Part shown: piece after piece, positions 32,835-44,959 of the stretch
Numbering within the stretch: the first letter of the stretch is position 1
How the letters are laid out: each line of letters begins with the position of its first letter
Assembly: GCA_917880885.1 (NCBI GenBank)
Contig: OU862923.1
Coordinates: 26,365,770-26,429,769, forward strand
Reading direction: 5' to 3'
Length of the DNA: 64,000 nucleotides
Source: Limnephilus marmoratus
Taxonomy: Eukaryota; Arthropoda; Insecta; Trichoptera; Limnephilidae
The notes under the pieces: model-generated
Told to the model about the DNA's origin: nothing
The model's database searches: none
Seen by the model: only the letters and a program-made list of their open reading frames with translations
Position numbers and translations under genes: made by a program

Positions 32835-33925
32835 AATTTACAAAATCGACCCATCTGACACAGCGTTGTTATGGAATAATATACCCTAAAGTACCATTCA
32901 GTAGAGCCCATTAGCGCATCGCATTACTTTATCAGGTGGATTCTAGGATCTGAGGGTCAATACGATAATGCTCATAGCACTCGTGGATAAATGATTTTTT
33001 ATACTAGCAAACTCTGCGGCATGAATTCGAACTTACGTTGTTTTCGTATGAGACGAGTGTCGTATATTATTTTCTGTACCAAAAACATGTTCGTTAACAA
33101 CCACTATCAGAGATGGCGTTACTTGTAAATGTCAACTATTCAAATGTATGGGTATTGATAAAGCTACCCACGCTGCCTATATCTGTATGTGTACTACCTA
33201 TGTCTATGTATATTGTTGTATGTTGTGCGCTTTTCCTTCTCCTGGCCTCCTGCCTAGTCACCAGTCACGTGTGTAGTCTAGACGGAGCCGACGGGAATGT
33301 GCGAGTCGAGCGTTGTTTTCATTTTAGCTGTTAAAATAAATGTTCCGTGTAAATAGGCATTCTTCATCCATCTCGCATTGAACTTGGCGCGATGGACAAG
33401 GAAAATCTATTTTGTTATGTGGATGTTTATACGGGGAATTCTCGGAAATGACAGAAGAAATTATAAAAATAGAATATACGAATCGTGTCCTTGGTTGGAC
33501 TTCACTTTACTGAATAATTTATACGAGGTGTAAACGTTTGGAAAGACGGTTTCTCATAATCTATTCACAAATTTCTGATTTTGAGGTTAAATCTTGGGTA
33601 AGGGGCTTGTGACGATGTGTGAAGGGGGGGGGGGGGGGGGGAGGTGTCAAAAAATCATGAAATTCGTATGACCTAATTTACGGATGGCACCTAAAGTATT
33701 TTAGGTAGTTTAACATATTAAAGGAAGGATGTAAATGTAAATAAAACGTATCTAAACGTGCAGATAGAACCATGTGCAACCAGCGTGTGTGCATTTTTTA
33801 TCTAATTTTATTTTTATTATTTCATTATCTGTTGAAAAATCATCTGTCATGAATTAATTGTACTACCAAACATGTAAATCCCTCTGGGCGTTGAATAAAT
33901 AAATAAATAAAAATAAATATTGGAA
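32835..33925. other. intergenic DNA with a long poly-G tract
   Basis: A run of about eighteen G residues lies at 33627-33644. A few short ORFs have no domain. Nothing else was recognised. Confidence 0.5.
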
Positions 33926-33929
33926 TCTT

Positions 33930-34340
33930 TACAAGCTTGATGTTAGAACTTCGTCATACCGAAATGCGACACAGGTGGATCTGGAAATAATTTTGGTTAT
34001 AGAAATAATAAGCAAAAAGTTATTTAGTTTATTATGTTTAATTACCAAACTTTGGTGAATTACTTTTAAAACCTGATTGTGCCTAAATGTATTCTCGGAC
34101 GGCGCTAATATAGAACATCCCGATATAATATGTTCTATAGTTTCCGGAAAAGCCAAACACTTAACACAACTTCATAAATCATCAATTTGATTTATTTCTT
34201 TGATTATATGCTTCCTATAATTTTTAGTATTAATGACTCTATCTTGAATGGCAAGCATAAATCCTTCTATTTCTGCGCTCAACTCTCCAATACCCAACCA
34301 TTTGTTTGACGAAAGTTAGTTTGTCAACATACGTTTGGTT
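33930..34340 (-). mobile_element. decayed LINE fragment (C-terminal region)
   Basis: On the - strand AEIEGFMLAIQDRVINT-like text is followed by FPETIEHIISGCSILAPSE and RHNQVLKVIHQSLVIKHN. This ETIEHIISGC...RHNQV...IHQ pattern is found after the reverse transcriptase of some arthropod non-LTR retrotransposons. Frameshifts and stops split it, so it is a dead copy. Confidence 0.7.
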
Positions 34341-34639
34341 GAGATAATTGAAGTGTTTTGCGTGAATAATTTTATTTGACCAGGAATCTAATAATTTTGC
34401 AGTAATTTAATCTAATTAGGTTTTGCAAAAGGTCATTTTTGAAAAAAGGTCATAGAACCTTGTCCAAACAAGGTGGAAGTACGTAACCTTTAGAAAATTA
34501 AGTTTTTACGATTAAATGAATGATAAGTGATGTCGTTTTTCTTTTACAAAGTACCGCTACTAAAATGACTATTTTTTTGATGATTGGCTGTTTATCATTG
34601 TTTTGTGTACGTATTATACCTACCTTACCTACACATTTT

Positions 34640-35300
34640 CTTCAAATCACAACGTTGCTAAAGAAGTTTCATTTCAAAAAATTACAAGTGTGCAGTCCAC
34701 ACGGGGTAGAAGTGAAACCTTCAGAAAACTAAAGTAGACAAGAGTGGTAGACGAAGCACCGCACAAAGAGGAGACCGATTATACTCTCTCATTCTCTCGC
34801 AGGCTAAATCCTATAAATATAGATCATAGATTCTCAACCTTTTTTGCCCACCGTCCACTTTAAGAATATTTTTATTTCTAGCGCCCCCTAGCTCGTGAAT
34901 CCGAAAGAGCAATTTACCACAACTACAACTGGGGGGGGGGCGTAATGGGATACCACGGCTGGGTTACATTTGCCACAACGGAGGGGGGTAATGGGATACC
35001 ACGACGGAGGGGGCGTAATGGGGTAAGGGAATTTTTTTTAAGGTGTGATGTAATTTATGGATGGCCCCTAAAGGAAAGGGATGGGACAAGATAGGATGGG
35101 GTGGAATGGGTTTCTTTGGGTCTCCTACCGCCCCCCTGAAAGTCTGAAACGCCACCCAATTTTCTCTTGGTCTTCTATCGCCCACGTTGAGAACCTATAT
35201 GATATAGATGTATGTGTTCGTCTCTCTTTAGTGTCGCTATTTTTCATTTCATCGAATTTCAAATCACAACGATGCTAAAGTAGTTTTCATTTCAATGACG
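34640..35300 (+). repeat. dispersed repeat related to foldback D arms
   Basis: GTAGAAGTGAAACCTTCAG, GAAGCACCGCACAAAGAGG and CAAATCACAACGATGCTAAA match, in the same order, the right arm of the foldback at 41545-42290. The copy is split by the hAT element at 34825-35201. It shows that the arm sequence exists as a solo repeat. Confidence 0.6.
34825..35201. mobile_element. non-autonomous hAT-type element, 377 bp
   Basis: The ends CATAGATTCTCAACC and GTTGAGAACCTATATG are imperfect inverted repeats. An exact 8-bp duplication ATATAGAT flanks them (34817-34824 and 35202-35209). Its centre has G-rich tracts and GGGATACCACGAC-like repeats. No ORF is present. Confidence 0.7.
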
Positions 35301-35304
35301 ATAA

Positions 35305-36540
35305 TTATACAAGCCCGAAAGTTCTCAAAATGAATCGCCGCAGCTTCCTGGAATCTAGGCAATAACATCAATATGGTGGTAGCATTATATTAAATTTATG
35401 TAGTTCTAATAAAACATTTTAAGGGCATTTGAATGTGAAAGGGAATCAACCTGATATACCTAATTTGTTGACCCGAATGGAGTAGGTGAGTGGATACAGC
35501 GTGTAAACTACTCGAAAAAATGTTTGGATAATCATTTTTCTCCACGGTAGATATAAAGAGAATACTTAGTGCCGAATGTAGTTACCCATTATATTGATTA
35601 AAAATGTGTATTCCCTGTTTGCATATTGATAAAAAATGTGTAATATACTTTTCTGTAAGTTTGTTGATCTGTTGGGTACCTACCTACCTAGTTACGAACT
35701 AGTCTTTAAAATACTAAGTAAATTAAGATTTTATTTAACAGTCTAATTCAAAAGTACGTTTTACGCTTCTTAATTAATTCATTTATATTTGGGAAAGTTG
35801 ACAGCAAATTTTTAAATTCGCATATCTACTAAAATAATAATAAACAAATCGATCGTGTGTAAAAATCGATTGTACAAAAATTTCATATAATAGGTATATC
35901 ATTTTCAAATTTCTTCAAAATTATTCGTAAATTTGCTTGATTTTTTATCAGGATGAGAATAATTATGCTACCAATTACTTCAAGTTTATAATCACTGTAA
36001 AAACAGTAACCAAATTTTTCATTTTCTACCAGACTGGACTGGACTTAAGAGGAAATACCAGCGGCGTTTTTTCCATACAAACGTATTCCCCGTTTATCTC
36101 TCTGAATATTGACCCTAGAGGAAATTTTTTTTTACATAATATAGATATTGACCATTAGCGTGTCGGTACGTTTTGCTTTTTTTGATAATTTACTTCTTAT
36201 AGAAGTTAGGACCTTCCAAAAATTAATAAAATTGCCTAGTTTAAACGCCGTCAAAAGACGTTCCGTATACAAACTAAACAATGTATTTTGAAAAAAAAGC
36301 AAAACGTACCGACATAGAATATTTTCTTCTAATACAGTTAGTGAAAAAAAAAATTAAAATCGGTCCAGTTTTGGAGAAGAAAAATGGGGAATACAAAACA
36401 TCTATTTTGACGATTTTATTTAGGTATTTTCGGCCCGATATGCAGTTGTCCCTTTCGCTCAGTTCCCCTGAGGGGAGCGCGGAGTGGAACAGAAGACATT
36501 GGTTACAATACCTATCGACGATATTTTTAAATGACCGGCA
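35305..36540. other. AT-rich intergenic DNA
   Basis: No exon is supported. Around 36160-36310 the words GTACGTTTTGC and GCAAAACGTACCGACAT are inverted, suggesting a small foldback element between about 36155 and 36320. ORFs here lack domains. Confidence 0.45.
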
Positions 36541-36545
36541 TAGCT

Positions 36546-36714
36546 CTTAAGCTAGAACAATAAAATGTTATGATTTGCATAATAACAATACCAATTATTG
36601 CGCATTTAACGAGGCCATTTATTTGTTTAAAATATCCGTATTTTAATTATTATTAAGTCCATAAACCAAGAATGTATTATAATGTCGTTGTCCAAAAGAC
36701 ATTAGGTAAGTTTT
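36546..36714. repeat. dispersed repeat, inverted partner at 39836-39983
   Basis: TAAGCTAGAACAATAAAATG and CCAATTATTGCGCATTTAAC match the reverse complement of 39836-39983 at roughly 70 percent by eye. Ends and class are unknown. Confidence 0.5.
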
Positions 36715-36719
36715 AAATA

Positions 36720-37885
36720 AAAAATAATAGCTTTTCTGAAAACTTTGACTTGTATGAAAAAAAAAATCATTTTCAGCTACAACACGAATAATGTAGTATT
36801 TTTCAATCTTAGCACTCTAGCTCTCTGTAAAGTCACGGACCGCCACTAGTTTATTTATTGTGTACCTAGATTACCCATACATTTTATTATTATTGTTTGA
36901 AATCTGATCCGATGACACAGAATCGCGTGATCCTATTATGTAACTAATCTAGCCTAGGTATCCTGCTACCGTACTAACCACTTTATAATCATATACATTA
37001 GGTATGATGACGTGTTCTCTATTTGCATCCATTGTTTGTTATGTTTTTGCCTGCCTCTACCGTCCTGTTGTTGAGATTCTCTCTATGATTCGGCCCAGTC
37101 ACGGTTGAGGTTTTGGACAATACACCGAGAGCCACATCATGGGATCATCCGACCATCCGAATGAACTCACATGACAATGATGAAATAAAATAATATTAAT
37201 CTTGTATTTTTCATTGAGGAAAATGCTTCGTGAACAAATCCAATAATATTGAAAATAATTCAGCCTGCATTGTAGCAATGCAGTTTACATAGTAGGTAGG
37301 TACGTTATGGTCAACATTAGCCTGCATTAGTGCATTGTAGCAATGCAGTTTACATATATGTAATATGATGACCGGACAACTCAACGAAGTGGCACTTCGT
37401 TAAAAGTAATGAAAAACAAACTAGAAATAAAGGGCAAACTAGGTAGGTACCTAGGTTACGGGCTTCGACTACGGGCTATTTTTTTTTTCATCACGACTTT
37501 TCAAAGGGGTGTTGAAATGCTACTTTGTTGAGTTGAACATTGAACCGTATTTTATTATAGTTAGGCTTGAATAACGATACTATTATTACGGTAACCGCAT
37601 AAAAAAGACTAGCGAAAAATCAGAACACTTTTGAAGAAGTCATGAAAAGTGAACAGAAATAAAACTTTAGTTAGGTTAGGTTTTTAGACTAGTTTTTTTA
37701 TCACTACCTATTCAAAAGCGTTCTGATTTGCCAAAGAACCATCATTATTAATTATTAGGTATCAATGGTAGATACATTTTTTACAGATCAAGTTTTTAAA
37801 ATGTAAGGTGTTGCCATCTTGGGGAAATTTTTTAGTGTAAATTGGTACGGTGCCTACCTACCCTTAAGATTAAAAAAAATATTCC
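36720..37885. other. intergenic DNA, a few short repeats
   Basis: TTGTAGCAATGCAGTTTACATA occurs twice near 37272-37355, a local duplication. An inverted pair, GAAAAATCAGAACACTTTTGA with TTCAAAAGCGTTCTGATTTG, spans 37612-37730. No gene is supported. Confidence 0.5.
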
Positions 37886-37889
37886 ATCT

Positions 37890-38005
37890 CCTTCCATTTC
37901 CCACTACCGTCGGCATCACAGCATACCCCAATTGGAAACGACATGATAATATCACCGGCTTCAAATAATAGTTGGGAGTTAGGACTCTTGTACGGTATTC
38001 ATATT
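37890..38005 (+). repeat. SINE-like dispersed repeat copy
   Basis: ACAGCATACCCCAATTGGAA and GGACTCTTGTACGGTATTCA identify the family represented by 47165-47400. The copy is diverged. Confidence 0.5.
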
Positions 38006-38094
38006 TACAAAAAATCAGATCTGATGTCAAACATAGATGATGTGGGTATGACGAGTTCTGCTTTTACTCGCTTTCGTCATTGTTAAAGCAGATT

Positions 38095-38690
38095 TGGGTG
38101 AAATGCAGATCCGGGCACCGTCTGGAAATTTAATAAAAAGGCACTTTCTAGATGAGAAAAGTGTGGAGAAGATGAATAAAAAATAAATTAAGGCGCGCTC
38201 GGCAAAATTAAGGGAGATACAACCGTTCAAAGTATTTAAAAATTCACTTCGCGAACTGGTATTGACAGTTCGTTCGCCATGTTTTCATTGCTTATGTTGG
38301 ATCCCAGACCTAATACAGAATTAATAGTACGCCAAAATCACAAACCATATTACACAAACCTAGCGTAGCCGCTAAACCACTTGAAAACTGGGATGTTTTT
38401 TTGCCGTGACGCGAGCAGGCGCTACGAAGGGGGCACTTTCTTTTCCATCACAAACCATGTTTAGCGTATTAGGTTATAAAAAAATGGCGGGCGGACGCGG
38501 GCGAACTGTCAATATCAGTTTGTAAAGTGAAATTTTAAATACTTTGAACGGTTGTATCTCCCTCAATTTTGCCGAGCGCGCCTTAATTTTTGTTTTATTC
38601 TGCTTTTCCACACTTTTCTCATCTAGAAAGTGCCTTTTTATTAAATTTCCAGACGGTGCCCGGATCTGCATTCCTCCCGCAGATTTTACC
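38095..38690. mobile_element. foldback element C with central module 1
   Basis: Arms of about 180 bp (38104-38283 and 38497-38678) are inverted and about 90 percent identical by eye. They share GGCACCGTCTGGAAATTTAA, CACTTTCTAGATGAGAAAAG and GAGATACAACCGTTCAAAGT. The centre (38336-38462) is a single copy of module 1, matching the - strand centre of foldback A including its TTTCTTTT segment. The arms share nothing with those of A or B. Confidence 0.78.
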
Positions 38691-38719
38691 GCATTTTAAA
38701 TTTTGTTCAGCAGAAAAGG

Positions 38720-38985
38720 GCGTATCACGTTGTAAGTTGTAGACACAAAACAGCTTTCATAATAATCATTTTAAATGCAAACTGAGAATGTGTTCGAAAT
38801 CGTATTTTCAAACTTCCACAATGTGACGATGCCCCGTCGTTAGTGCAGATTTTACAGCATTTTAAATGTTGTTCAGCAGAAAAGGGCATATCACGCCGTA
38901 GCAATAAAATAGCTTTCATAATAATAATTTTAAATGCGAATTGAGAAAGTATTTGAAATCGTGTTCTCAAACTTCCACAATATGA
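38720..38985. repeat. local direct duplication
   Basis: A segment of about 160 bp is repeated: GCAGAAAAGGGCGTATCACG at about 38709 and GCAGAAAAGGGCATATCACG at about 38876, each followed by AGCTTTCATAATAAT and a TTCCACAA(T)ATGTGACG-like end. It is a decayed tandem duplication without coding potential. Confidence 0.65.
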
Positions 38986-39214
38986 CGTAGGTACGAGGTT
39001 TGAAAGAGTTTTAAAAACAATGGTTTAATTTCACAATGAGCGTGATATTGATAATAAATGTTATCATCGCTCTTGTTATCATTTGCACGATAACTGCACA
39101 CCGAATTCCTGATAATTCCGCCTCTAAGTAGGTACTTATCAAAATTATTTTTTTAGACAGTTGCCGCGCAAGTTATCTTGCCGTAAAAATCGCATAAAGC
39201 AAGTCTCGAATAGC

Positions 39215-39415
39215 CGGGAATATGGCATCTCCTTTGGGCTATGTTGTATGTTTTGAGGCTGAAGGACCACGGGAGGGGAATATGAAGGTTTAAAGGCTAT
39301 TCAGATCCGGTTACCAAACTTGGCTAAAGCCATTGCAAGAAAAGTTTCCATTCGGAATGGTGGCCTTTCGCCAGGGCGATACTGATGGCATCTACCACTC
39401 TTGAACGTACCGCAA
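39215..39415. repeat. SINE-like dispersed repeat copy
   Basis: GTTTTGAGGCTGAAGGACCA to CATCTACCACTCTTGAACGT corresponds in inverse to the repeat at 47165-47400 and to 12400-12610. Confidence 0.5.
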
Positions 39416-39835
39416 ATGTAACATACGTAATAATATGCGTGCAACGGTTTTTATATCAATTTTATGTGAAATAACACATACCTAGGTACAAAAAAAATAT
39501 AGGTACTATAAGTATCCATATATTGGTTTATAGTAGGTATATATATGTATTTGAAACCACGACCTCTGTATTCGAAACTCGGAACAGAGGATTTCTTTTT
39601 AGTTTGGAAACGACTCGGCATAATATTATTTTCATAACAACATTGCAAACAGGTATTAAATTTGTTATGAACTCACTAAACTAAAATTCACGAAAACAGG
39701 TATGTTAAATAAGTATGTAAGCAGGATTCAATAAAAATGTGTGAACGTTATAAAAAAAGGAGCCATTTCTGAGAATCGTCAGTCGACCTCCGTTAAAATT
39801 GTATAAGAATCTGCAAGTCATCGTTTTCAGAAAAG

Positions 39836-39983
39836 CTTTTAATGGCTTTTGGGCAATGCTATTAAAATACTTTCTTGGATTATGGTTAAATAATAATGAT
39901 TAAATAAACGGATAATTTAAAGAATGCGCAATAATTGGCATTGCTATTTTGCAAATTAAAAACATTTTGTTGTTCTAGCTTAT
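39836..39983. repeat. inverted partner of the repeat at 36546-36714
   Basis: GCGCAATAATTGGCATTGCT and TGTTGTTCTAGCTTA mark the copy. Nothing coding is seen. Confidence 0.5.
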
Positions 39984-40108
39984 TTCCAATACGAGTCTAT
40001 CTAGAAAATTAAAAAAATGTACTTAGATACTTTATTACTGGCTCGTTTGTTTTTACAGTGATATAAACTTGGTCGTAAATGAATAATACCTAAGTAGGTA
40101 CATAATTA

Positions 40109-40516
40109 GGGGGCGTTCAAGTATTACGTAACGCAATTTTTGAAGATTTTTGACCCCCCCTCCCCCCATGTAACGCGCCGTAACGTTTTTCCGTATCAAC
40201 CCCCCCCCCCCTTAACCTTACGTAACGCCCAAGTGAAAATTTTTACCTGAAAGTCACAATTAAGTTGCGCAAAGTACTGGAAAGCCGCTTAAATACATTT
40301 TTTCTTGTTTTAGTCGCGTTTGCGGTAATAAATTAAACGAGAGATTTCGAGAACGATGAGGATTGCCAACTTGGAAGATTTTAATTCCTTAGTTTTTTTA
40401 TCTAAATAAAGAAAAACATGTTACGTAACGCGTTGTTCGAACCCCCCCTCGTAACGCACAGTAACGTTTCACAAGACCCCCCCCCCAAGTGCGTTACGTA
40501 ATACTTGAACGGCCCC
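40109..40516. mobile_element. PIF/Harbinger-like MITE, 408 bp
   Basis: Inverted ends GGGGGCGTTCAAGTATTACG and, at the other side, CGTAATACTTGAACGGCCCC are flanked by TTA on both sides (40106-40108 and 40517-40519). The 3-bp TWA duplication suggests PIF/Harbinger. ACGTAACG words recur internally, with poly-C tracts. A one-ended copy begins at 2795. No transposase is present. Confidence 0.8.
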
Positions 40517-40549
40517 TTATGTAAGTAGTCCCGCTATATTTGCTCCGCG

Positions 40550-40960
40550 AATATTCTTATCCCCATGAACCGAGCAATTTCAATTTGGGAGGCGGCCATG
40601 GGTAGTTATCGCTGCCCCGGGAACCGGGATATTGGATAACCAACACCTCTGCCATAGGTCACCAAGTTCGCTACATTTGGTGACTTAGCAGGGGTGCCCG
40701 GATTCATGATTCATTCATTCGGTGAGGTTTTTCCGGTTCTTGGCAGCGGATGCGTCTGCCCACCTACTGCGTGGCGGGTCGGATCGAGAGAAACTGGTTG
40801 AGGAAGACCTTTCGACCTCTCTCCTTGACCCACTGAGCCCCAGGTTCCTACACACCCCTCATCCGTGTTCCTTCACAGAACTTTCTGTTTTTCCTATCCG
40901 ACCCTCTAACACATCCCATCCCCAAAGATGTGTGGAGCTAATGTAAAAAAAAGCAAATGT
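40550..40960 (-). repeat. dispersed repeat copy, inverted
   Basis: Read on the - strand it matches 18835-19300 and 63245-63545: the ATTGGATAACCAACACCTCT end and the GTCACCAAGTTCGCTACATT segment are the reverse complement of their 3' parts. The purine-rich part is present in inverse. Confidence 0.6.
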
Positions 40961-41544
40961 ACGAATAATTTATTGCCTAAATACCACTGTCTAACTGTCC
41001 TGGCAAAGGTAGGTATCCACTGTCTCAATTCCCATCCATACATACATAACATCTCTCATAAACACTCTAATAATACAAAAAAAGTACCTACTGTGTAAAC
41101 GTACCTACTTGATTTACATTAAAAAGATTAAAAAAACCTTAACCACCCTACAAAAACCTTATTCACACGATTTTTTTCTAAACCAGTTGAAAATGCAAAA
41201 ACAGGCCTTAATTTCGCGTTTCCGTAATTTTGTTATTATCAACCAAGCATTATTTTTTACAGACTCAATTATTATAACACTTTAACGTTTGAGTCAAATA
41301 ATAACGATGATTATATTTCTACATGTTTCATCAGCAAAGTTATCTGTATAAAAATCATTTATACTTTATACCTAACGAATGTAGTTGTTTTCGAACAATT
41401 AAAGCACTTTATAACGCCGATTCATTACTCACCCCTGACTACTGTCAGGAGTTTCAAAGTACAATATTATGTACCTATTATGTAAGTATGTACTGCTGTA
41501 TTTAATTATGGTAGCAGTTTTATCTTCATTGACACGAAAAATTT

Positions 41545-42290
41545 CTTTAGCATCTTTGTGGTTTGAAACTCGATGAAACGAAAAATAGTGACATTAAAAA
41601 GAGACAAACACTACGTCTAGATAGATTTAGCGCGATAGTATAATCGGTTTCCTCTGTGTGCGGTGCTTCATAGCCTATCGGTCTCTTTTTTGTACGGTGC
41701 TCCGTAGCCTCCCCACTCTTGTCTACTTTAATTTTCTGAACGTTTCACTTCTACCGCGCGCACAGTCTGTTTTTGAAGTAAAACTTCTTTACGCACGCTT
41801 GACTTGGGGAGTAAGCTGGTGAATTCGTGACGAGCGTTACGAAAAGTGTGATCAGGCGAGGCGAACGGTCGGGCCTTTACGCACGCTTGACTTGGGAAGT
41901 AAGCTGGTGAATGCGTGACGAGAGCGTTATGAAAAGTGTGAGCGGGCGAGGCGAACGGAAGTTGAGAGGGAGATATAAGTTAGTCAAGTTTTACTTCAGT
42001 CGTGTGGTCTAAAACACGTTCGTTTTTTTGTATGAAGATTTTTTCACTCTGGAGGGGCACAGCCCCCACAAAATAAAAATTACAAATGTGCAGTTTACAC
42101 TCGGTAGGAGTGAAACCTTCAGAAAACTAAAGAAGACAACAGTGGGAAGGCTACGAAGCACCGCACAAAGAGGAGACCGATTATTCTACCTCATTTTTGG
42201 CAGGCTAAACCCGATGCATGTGTTTGTCTTTAAGTGAAGCTATTTTTCGTTTCATAGAATTTCAAATCATAACGGTGCTAAAGAAGTTTT
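41545..42290. mobile_element. foldback element D with tandem central module 2
   Basis: Arms of about 225 bp (41545-41770 and 42065-42290) are inverted and about 75 percent identical by eye. They share GTGCGGTGCTTC and GAAACGAAAAATAG. The centre (41775-42020) carries two tandem copies of module 2, each with ACGCACGCTTGACTTGGG and GGCGAGGCGAACGG. One copy of module 2 also sits in the foldback at 21278-21860, between different arms. Confidence 0.7.
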
Positions 42291-42450
42291 TACTTTAAAA
42301 ATGATATACATAGGTACCTATATCATTTTCAACTACAACGTCAAAAATGTTGTATTTTTCAATCTTAGCACTCTAGTCAATGATTCTACATAGCTCACTG
42401 AAAAGTCATGACCGCCGCAGACAAAGACGTCAAATTCGGGATTACATCAT

Positions 42451-43510
42451 CAGGGTGGCCACAAAAAACGGATTTCAAAATTCCCTGATAATTCCAGGTT
42501 TTCCAGGGCAGTTTCTACATTTTTCCATGATATGTTTAATTTGATATGAGGGTACGTACCCATACTACGTGACCTGTTCAGGGGGGGGTCTTCAAAATAC
42601 CACGCTTGGTACGAATGAGCGGCGTGGGGCTTAGGTTTTTGGTCACCGGCGCGGGGGGGGGGGGGGGGGGGGTGGTTAAAAGTGCTAAAAGTTGGTCACG
42701 TAGTAGGGGTACGTTCCCTATGGGGATATCGTTTGTTAAATAAATAATAAAGGGAATTCCGTCATCTATAGCATAAATTATTTCTTTGCATCACAATAAT
42801 CTATTAAACACAAAATACTACTATACTATATTTCGCCTGAAGACAATTTGTGAAGAAATTAAAAGACCAGACAAAAATAGAAAAATAAACAAAAAAAACA
42901 TTAACATTAGAAGAGATACAAAAAAAAATATCACATGAAACAAGCAACAATACTAGGTAACAGTTTAGATTTAGAATATTAATAATTAAAACCATAAACC
43001 CTTTGGGTAGAAGAAAAGAAAAGAAGAAACCATATCTGAACCATAAGAAAATGCTTATGGTTCAGAGAAAACAGAACCATAAGCATTCGACTAAAGTTTA
43101 GAGAGAGGTTTATTATGTATTTACACGAAGCTATGATATAAATAGTGATACAATGTAATTTTATAAATACTAAAAACCTTGATTTAAATGTTAAAATACC
43201 TACACACACACATCAACTAGATGACATGATTGTGTTGCAAGGGCATTAATGAAAATAATAATAAAAAAATACCTATCTAGTTTGTCTTTGTCGGCATATC
43301 TTTTGTTACACAAGTCGCAAGTAAAAGTAATAAAACACAACTTTGGGGTTGCACAAATCGCAAAATAACGAATATAGTTTTATTTTTGGAATTCCCTGAT
43401 ATTATAAATTTTTTTCGAAATTCCCTGACATTTCCCTGATAATTCCAGGTTCGGTAAAATTCCCTGATAATTCCAGGTTTTCCAGGTATTCCAGGTCTGT
43501 GGCCACCCTG
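42451..43510. mobile_element. DNA transposon relic, 1060 bp
   Basis: The inverted ends CAGGGTGGCCACA and TGTGGCCACCCTG are exact. ATCAT stands directly outside both (42446-42450 and 43511-43515), possibly a 5-bp target duplication. TTCCCTGATAATTCCAGG words recur near both ends in inverse order. The interior is AT-rich with no recognisable transposase and contains the MITE at 42548-42718. Class is uncertain. Confidence 0.7.
42548..42718. mobile_element. small MITE with GGTACGT ends, nested
   Basis: AGGGTACGTACCCATACTAC and, inverted, GTAGTAGGGGTACGTTCCCT bound about 171 bases that include long poly-G tracts. ATG stands on both outer sides. A one-ended copy is at 20865-20980. Confidence 0.65.
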
Positions 43511-43729
43511 ATCATTCATTCGTCAAATCGGTTACTGTTTTTTTTGGGAAAGTTAACAAAAAAATATTAAAATTAACGTACATATGTATAATATTAAAAC
43601 TGTAAAATATGCCCAATTACAAACTTTTCGCTGCTGATAGAAGTGTGACATTTATACAGAACCTCTGAGAAATGGGAAGGCAGATTGGGTGACGTATAGG
43701 TAGTTTGAGTGAACGCAAATCGCTGTTAT

Positions 43730-44265
43730 TTCCGCCTACAAAACCAATTAAAGTCCAGACTGCTGTCCAGAAACACGAAGATATTAAATGTGTACAAAAC
43801 ACTTATCAGACCAGTATACTTACGTACGCAGCTGAGACTTGGGTAGGTACTAAATAAGAGGAATGAGCGAGCACTGGACGTTTTTGAAAGAAAAATTTTG
43901 AGGCGCATCTTTGGACCGGTTCTAGACAATGGATTTTGGCGCAGACGCTACAACAATGAGCTCTATACTTTGTTTAAGGAGCTAAACGTCGCAAAATTTA
44001 TAAAATTGGGAAGACTTCGGTGGCTGGGTCATGTGGAGAGAATGACCGAGCATCAAGGTCCCTGCTGAACTTAAGACCAATAGGGCGAAGGAGTCTGGGA
44101 AGGCCAAGACTAAGATGGAGCGACAACGTCCTCAAAGACATAATATCTATCTTGGAGCTTCCAAACTGGAGAGAGCTGATGGCACAAAACCGCGAGATGA
44201 GTGGAGGAAGACTCTTGAGGAGGCCAAGACCCACCAGGGGTTGTAGAGCCAATAGTGATGATGAT
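43730..44265 (+). mobile_element. decayed RTE-like LINE 3' ORF
   Basis: Across shifted frames the + strand reads AETW..., FERKILRRIFGPVLDNGFWR, GRLRWLGHVERM and then GRRSLGRPRLRWSDNV with LELPNWRELMAQNRE. This matches the RLRWLGHV...GRPRLRW...NW pattern of the fragment at 22700-23115. It is broken by several stops and frameshifts and ends in a (GAT)n run at about 44255-44268, a typical LINE 3' tail. Confidence 0.75.
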
Positions 44266-44269
44266 GATA

Positions 44270-44780
44270 GGTAGTTTGAGACCTGTTGTATAATTAATTT
44301 TCGTTTTATGTCCCGTGTAGTCGAGTTAAAAATGTCAATTTGTAATAATTTAAGTTGAAATGAAAATATTGATCTGTAGAGCTCTTTATACTCGCTAAAA
44401 GAGATATTCACATCCATTAAGTTGATCTATACTAGACACCATGGATCAAAACTAGAGAAAATAGATAAAATAACTCTAATACGCTGATTTCGGAATTAGG
44501 TAGGTACCTAGGTAGGTATCTACCCCGCGATATGAGACCTTTTTAAATCTGGGTCTGCCAGCTTACCTTATCAGCAAATCCGTCACATTGCATGAAGTAT
44601 GCAAAGATTAACGGTTCTCCACGCTAGCGACCACATTCTTTAATTACAAATTCTAAGATTCAATCGAAGATCGATATACATGTCGCAGGCCATCAGGCAA
44701 ATCATGACGCGCCTCAGGCACATCACGACCTGCCGTCATTTCACGATGCGGCAGATATGATGCGGCAGATACGCATGTAT
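44270..44780. other. intergenic DNA, nothing recognised
   Basis: Only TAGGTACC-type words (about 44500-44522) and a short repetition of CATCACGACCTGCC-like text near 44690-44770 are seen. Confidence 0.5.
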
Positions 44781-44789
44781 TATATTATA

Positions 44790-44959
44790 CAAGGGCGGAT
44801 CCAGGATTTTTTTCTGGGGGGGGCACAAGGGGCTGACGGGCAAAAAAACGTTTGATAGAGACAGTTTTCTGAACTGTGATGGAATCTCCACAGTACAAAA
44901 AAAAACTTTCTGGGGAGGGCACGTGCCCCCGTGCCCCCCCCCCCCTAAATCCGCCCTTG
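44790..44959. mobile_element. hAT-type MITE, 170 bp
   Basis: The ends CAAGGGCGGATCCAGG and, inverted, CCTAAATCCGCCCTTG are flanked by an exact 8-bp duplication ATATTATA (44782-44789 and 44960-44967). The interior is G-rich on one side and C-rich on the other. The short antisense ORF across it is a shadow. Confidence 0.85.

Noticed and set aside
33113..33334. 73-codon ORF with a hydrophobic start as a small secreted protein
   Set aside because: The signal-like stretch is weak, and no promoter, splice site or family resemblance supports it.
42804..43209. Hydrophobic antisense ORFs as a membrane protein
   Set aside because: They are AT-rich by-products inside a DNA transposon relic, with no start context or domain.
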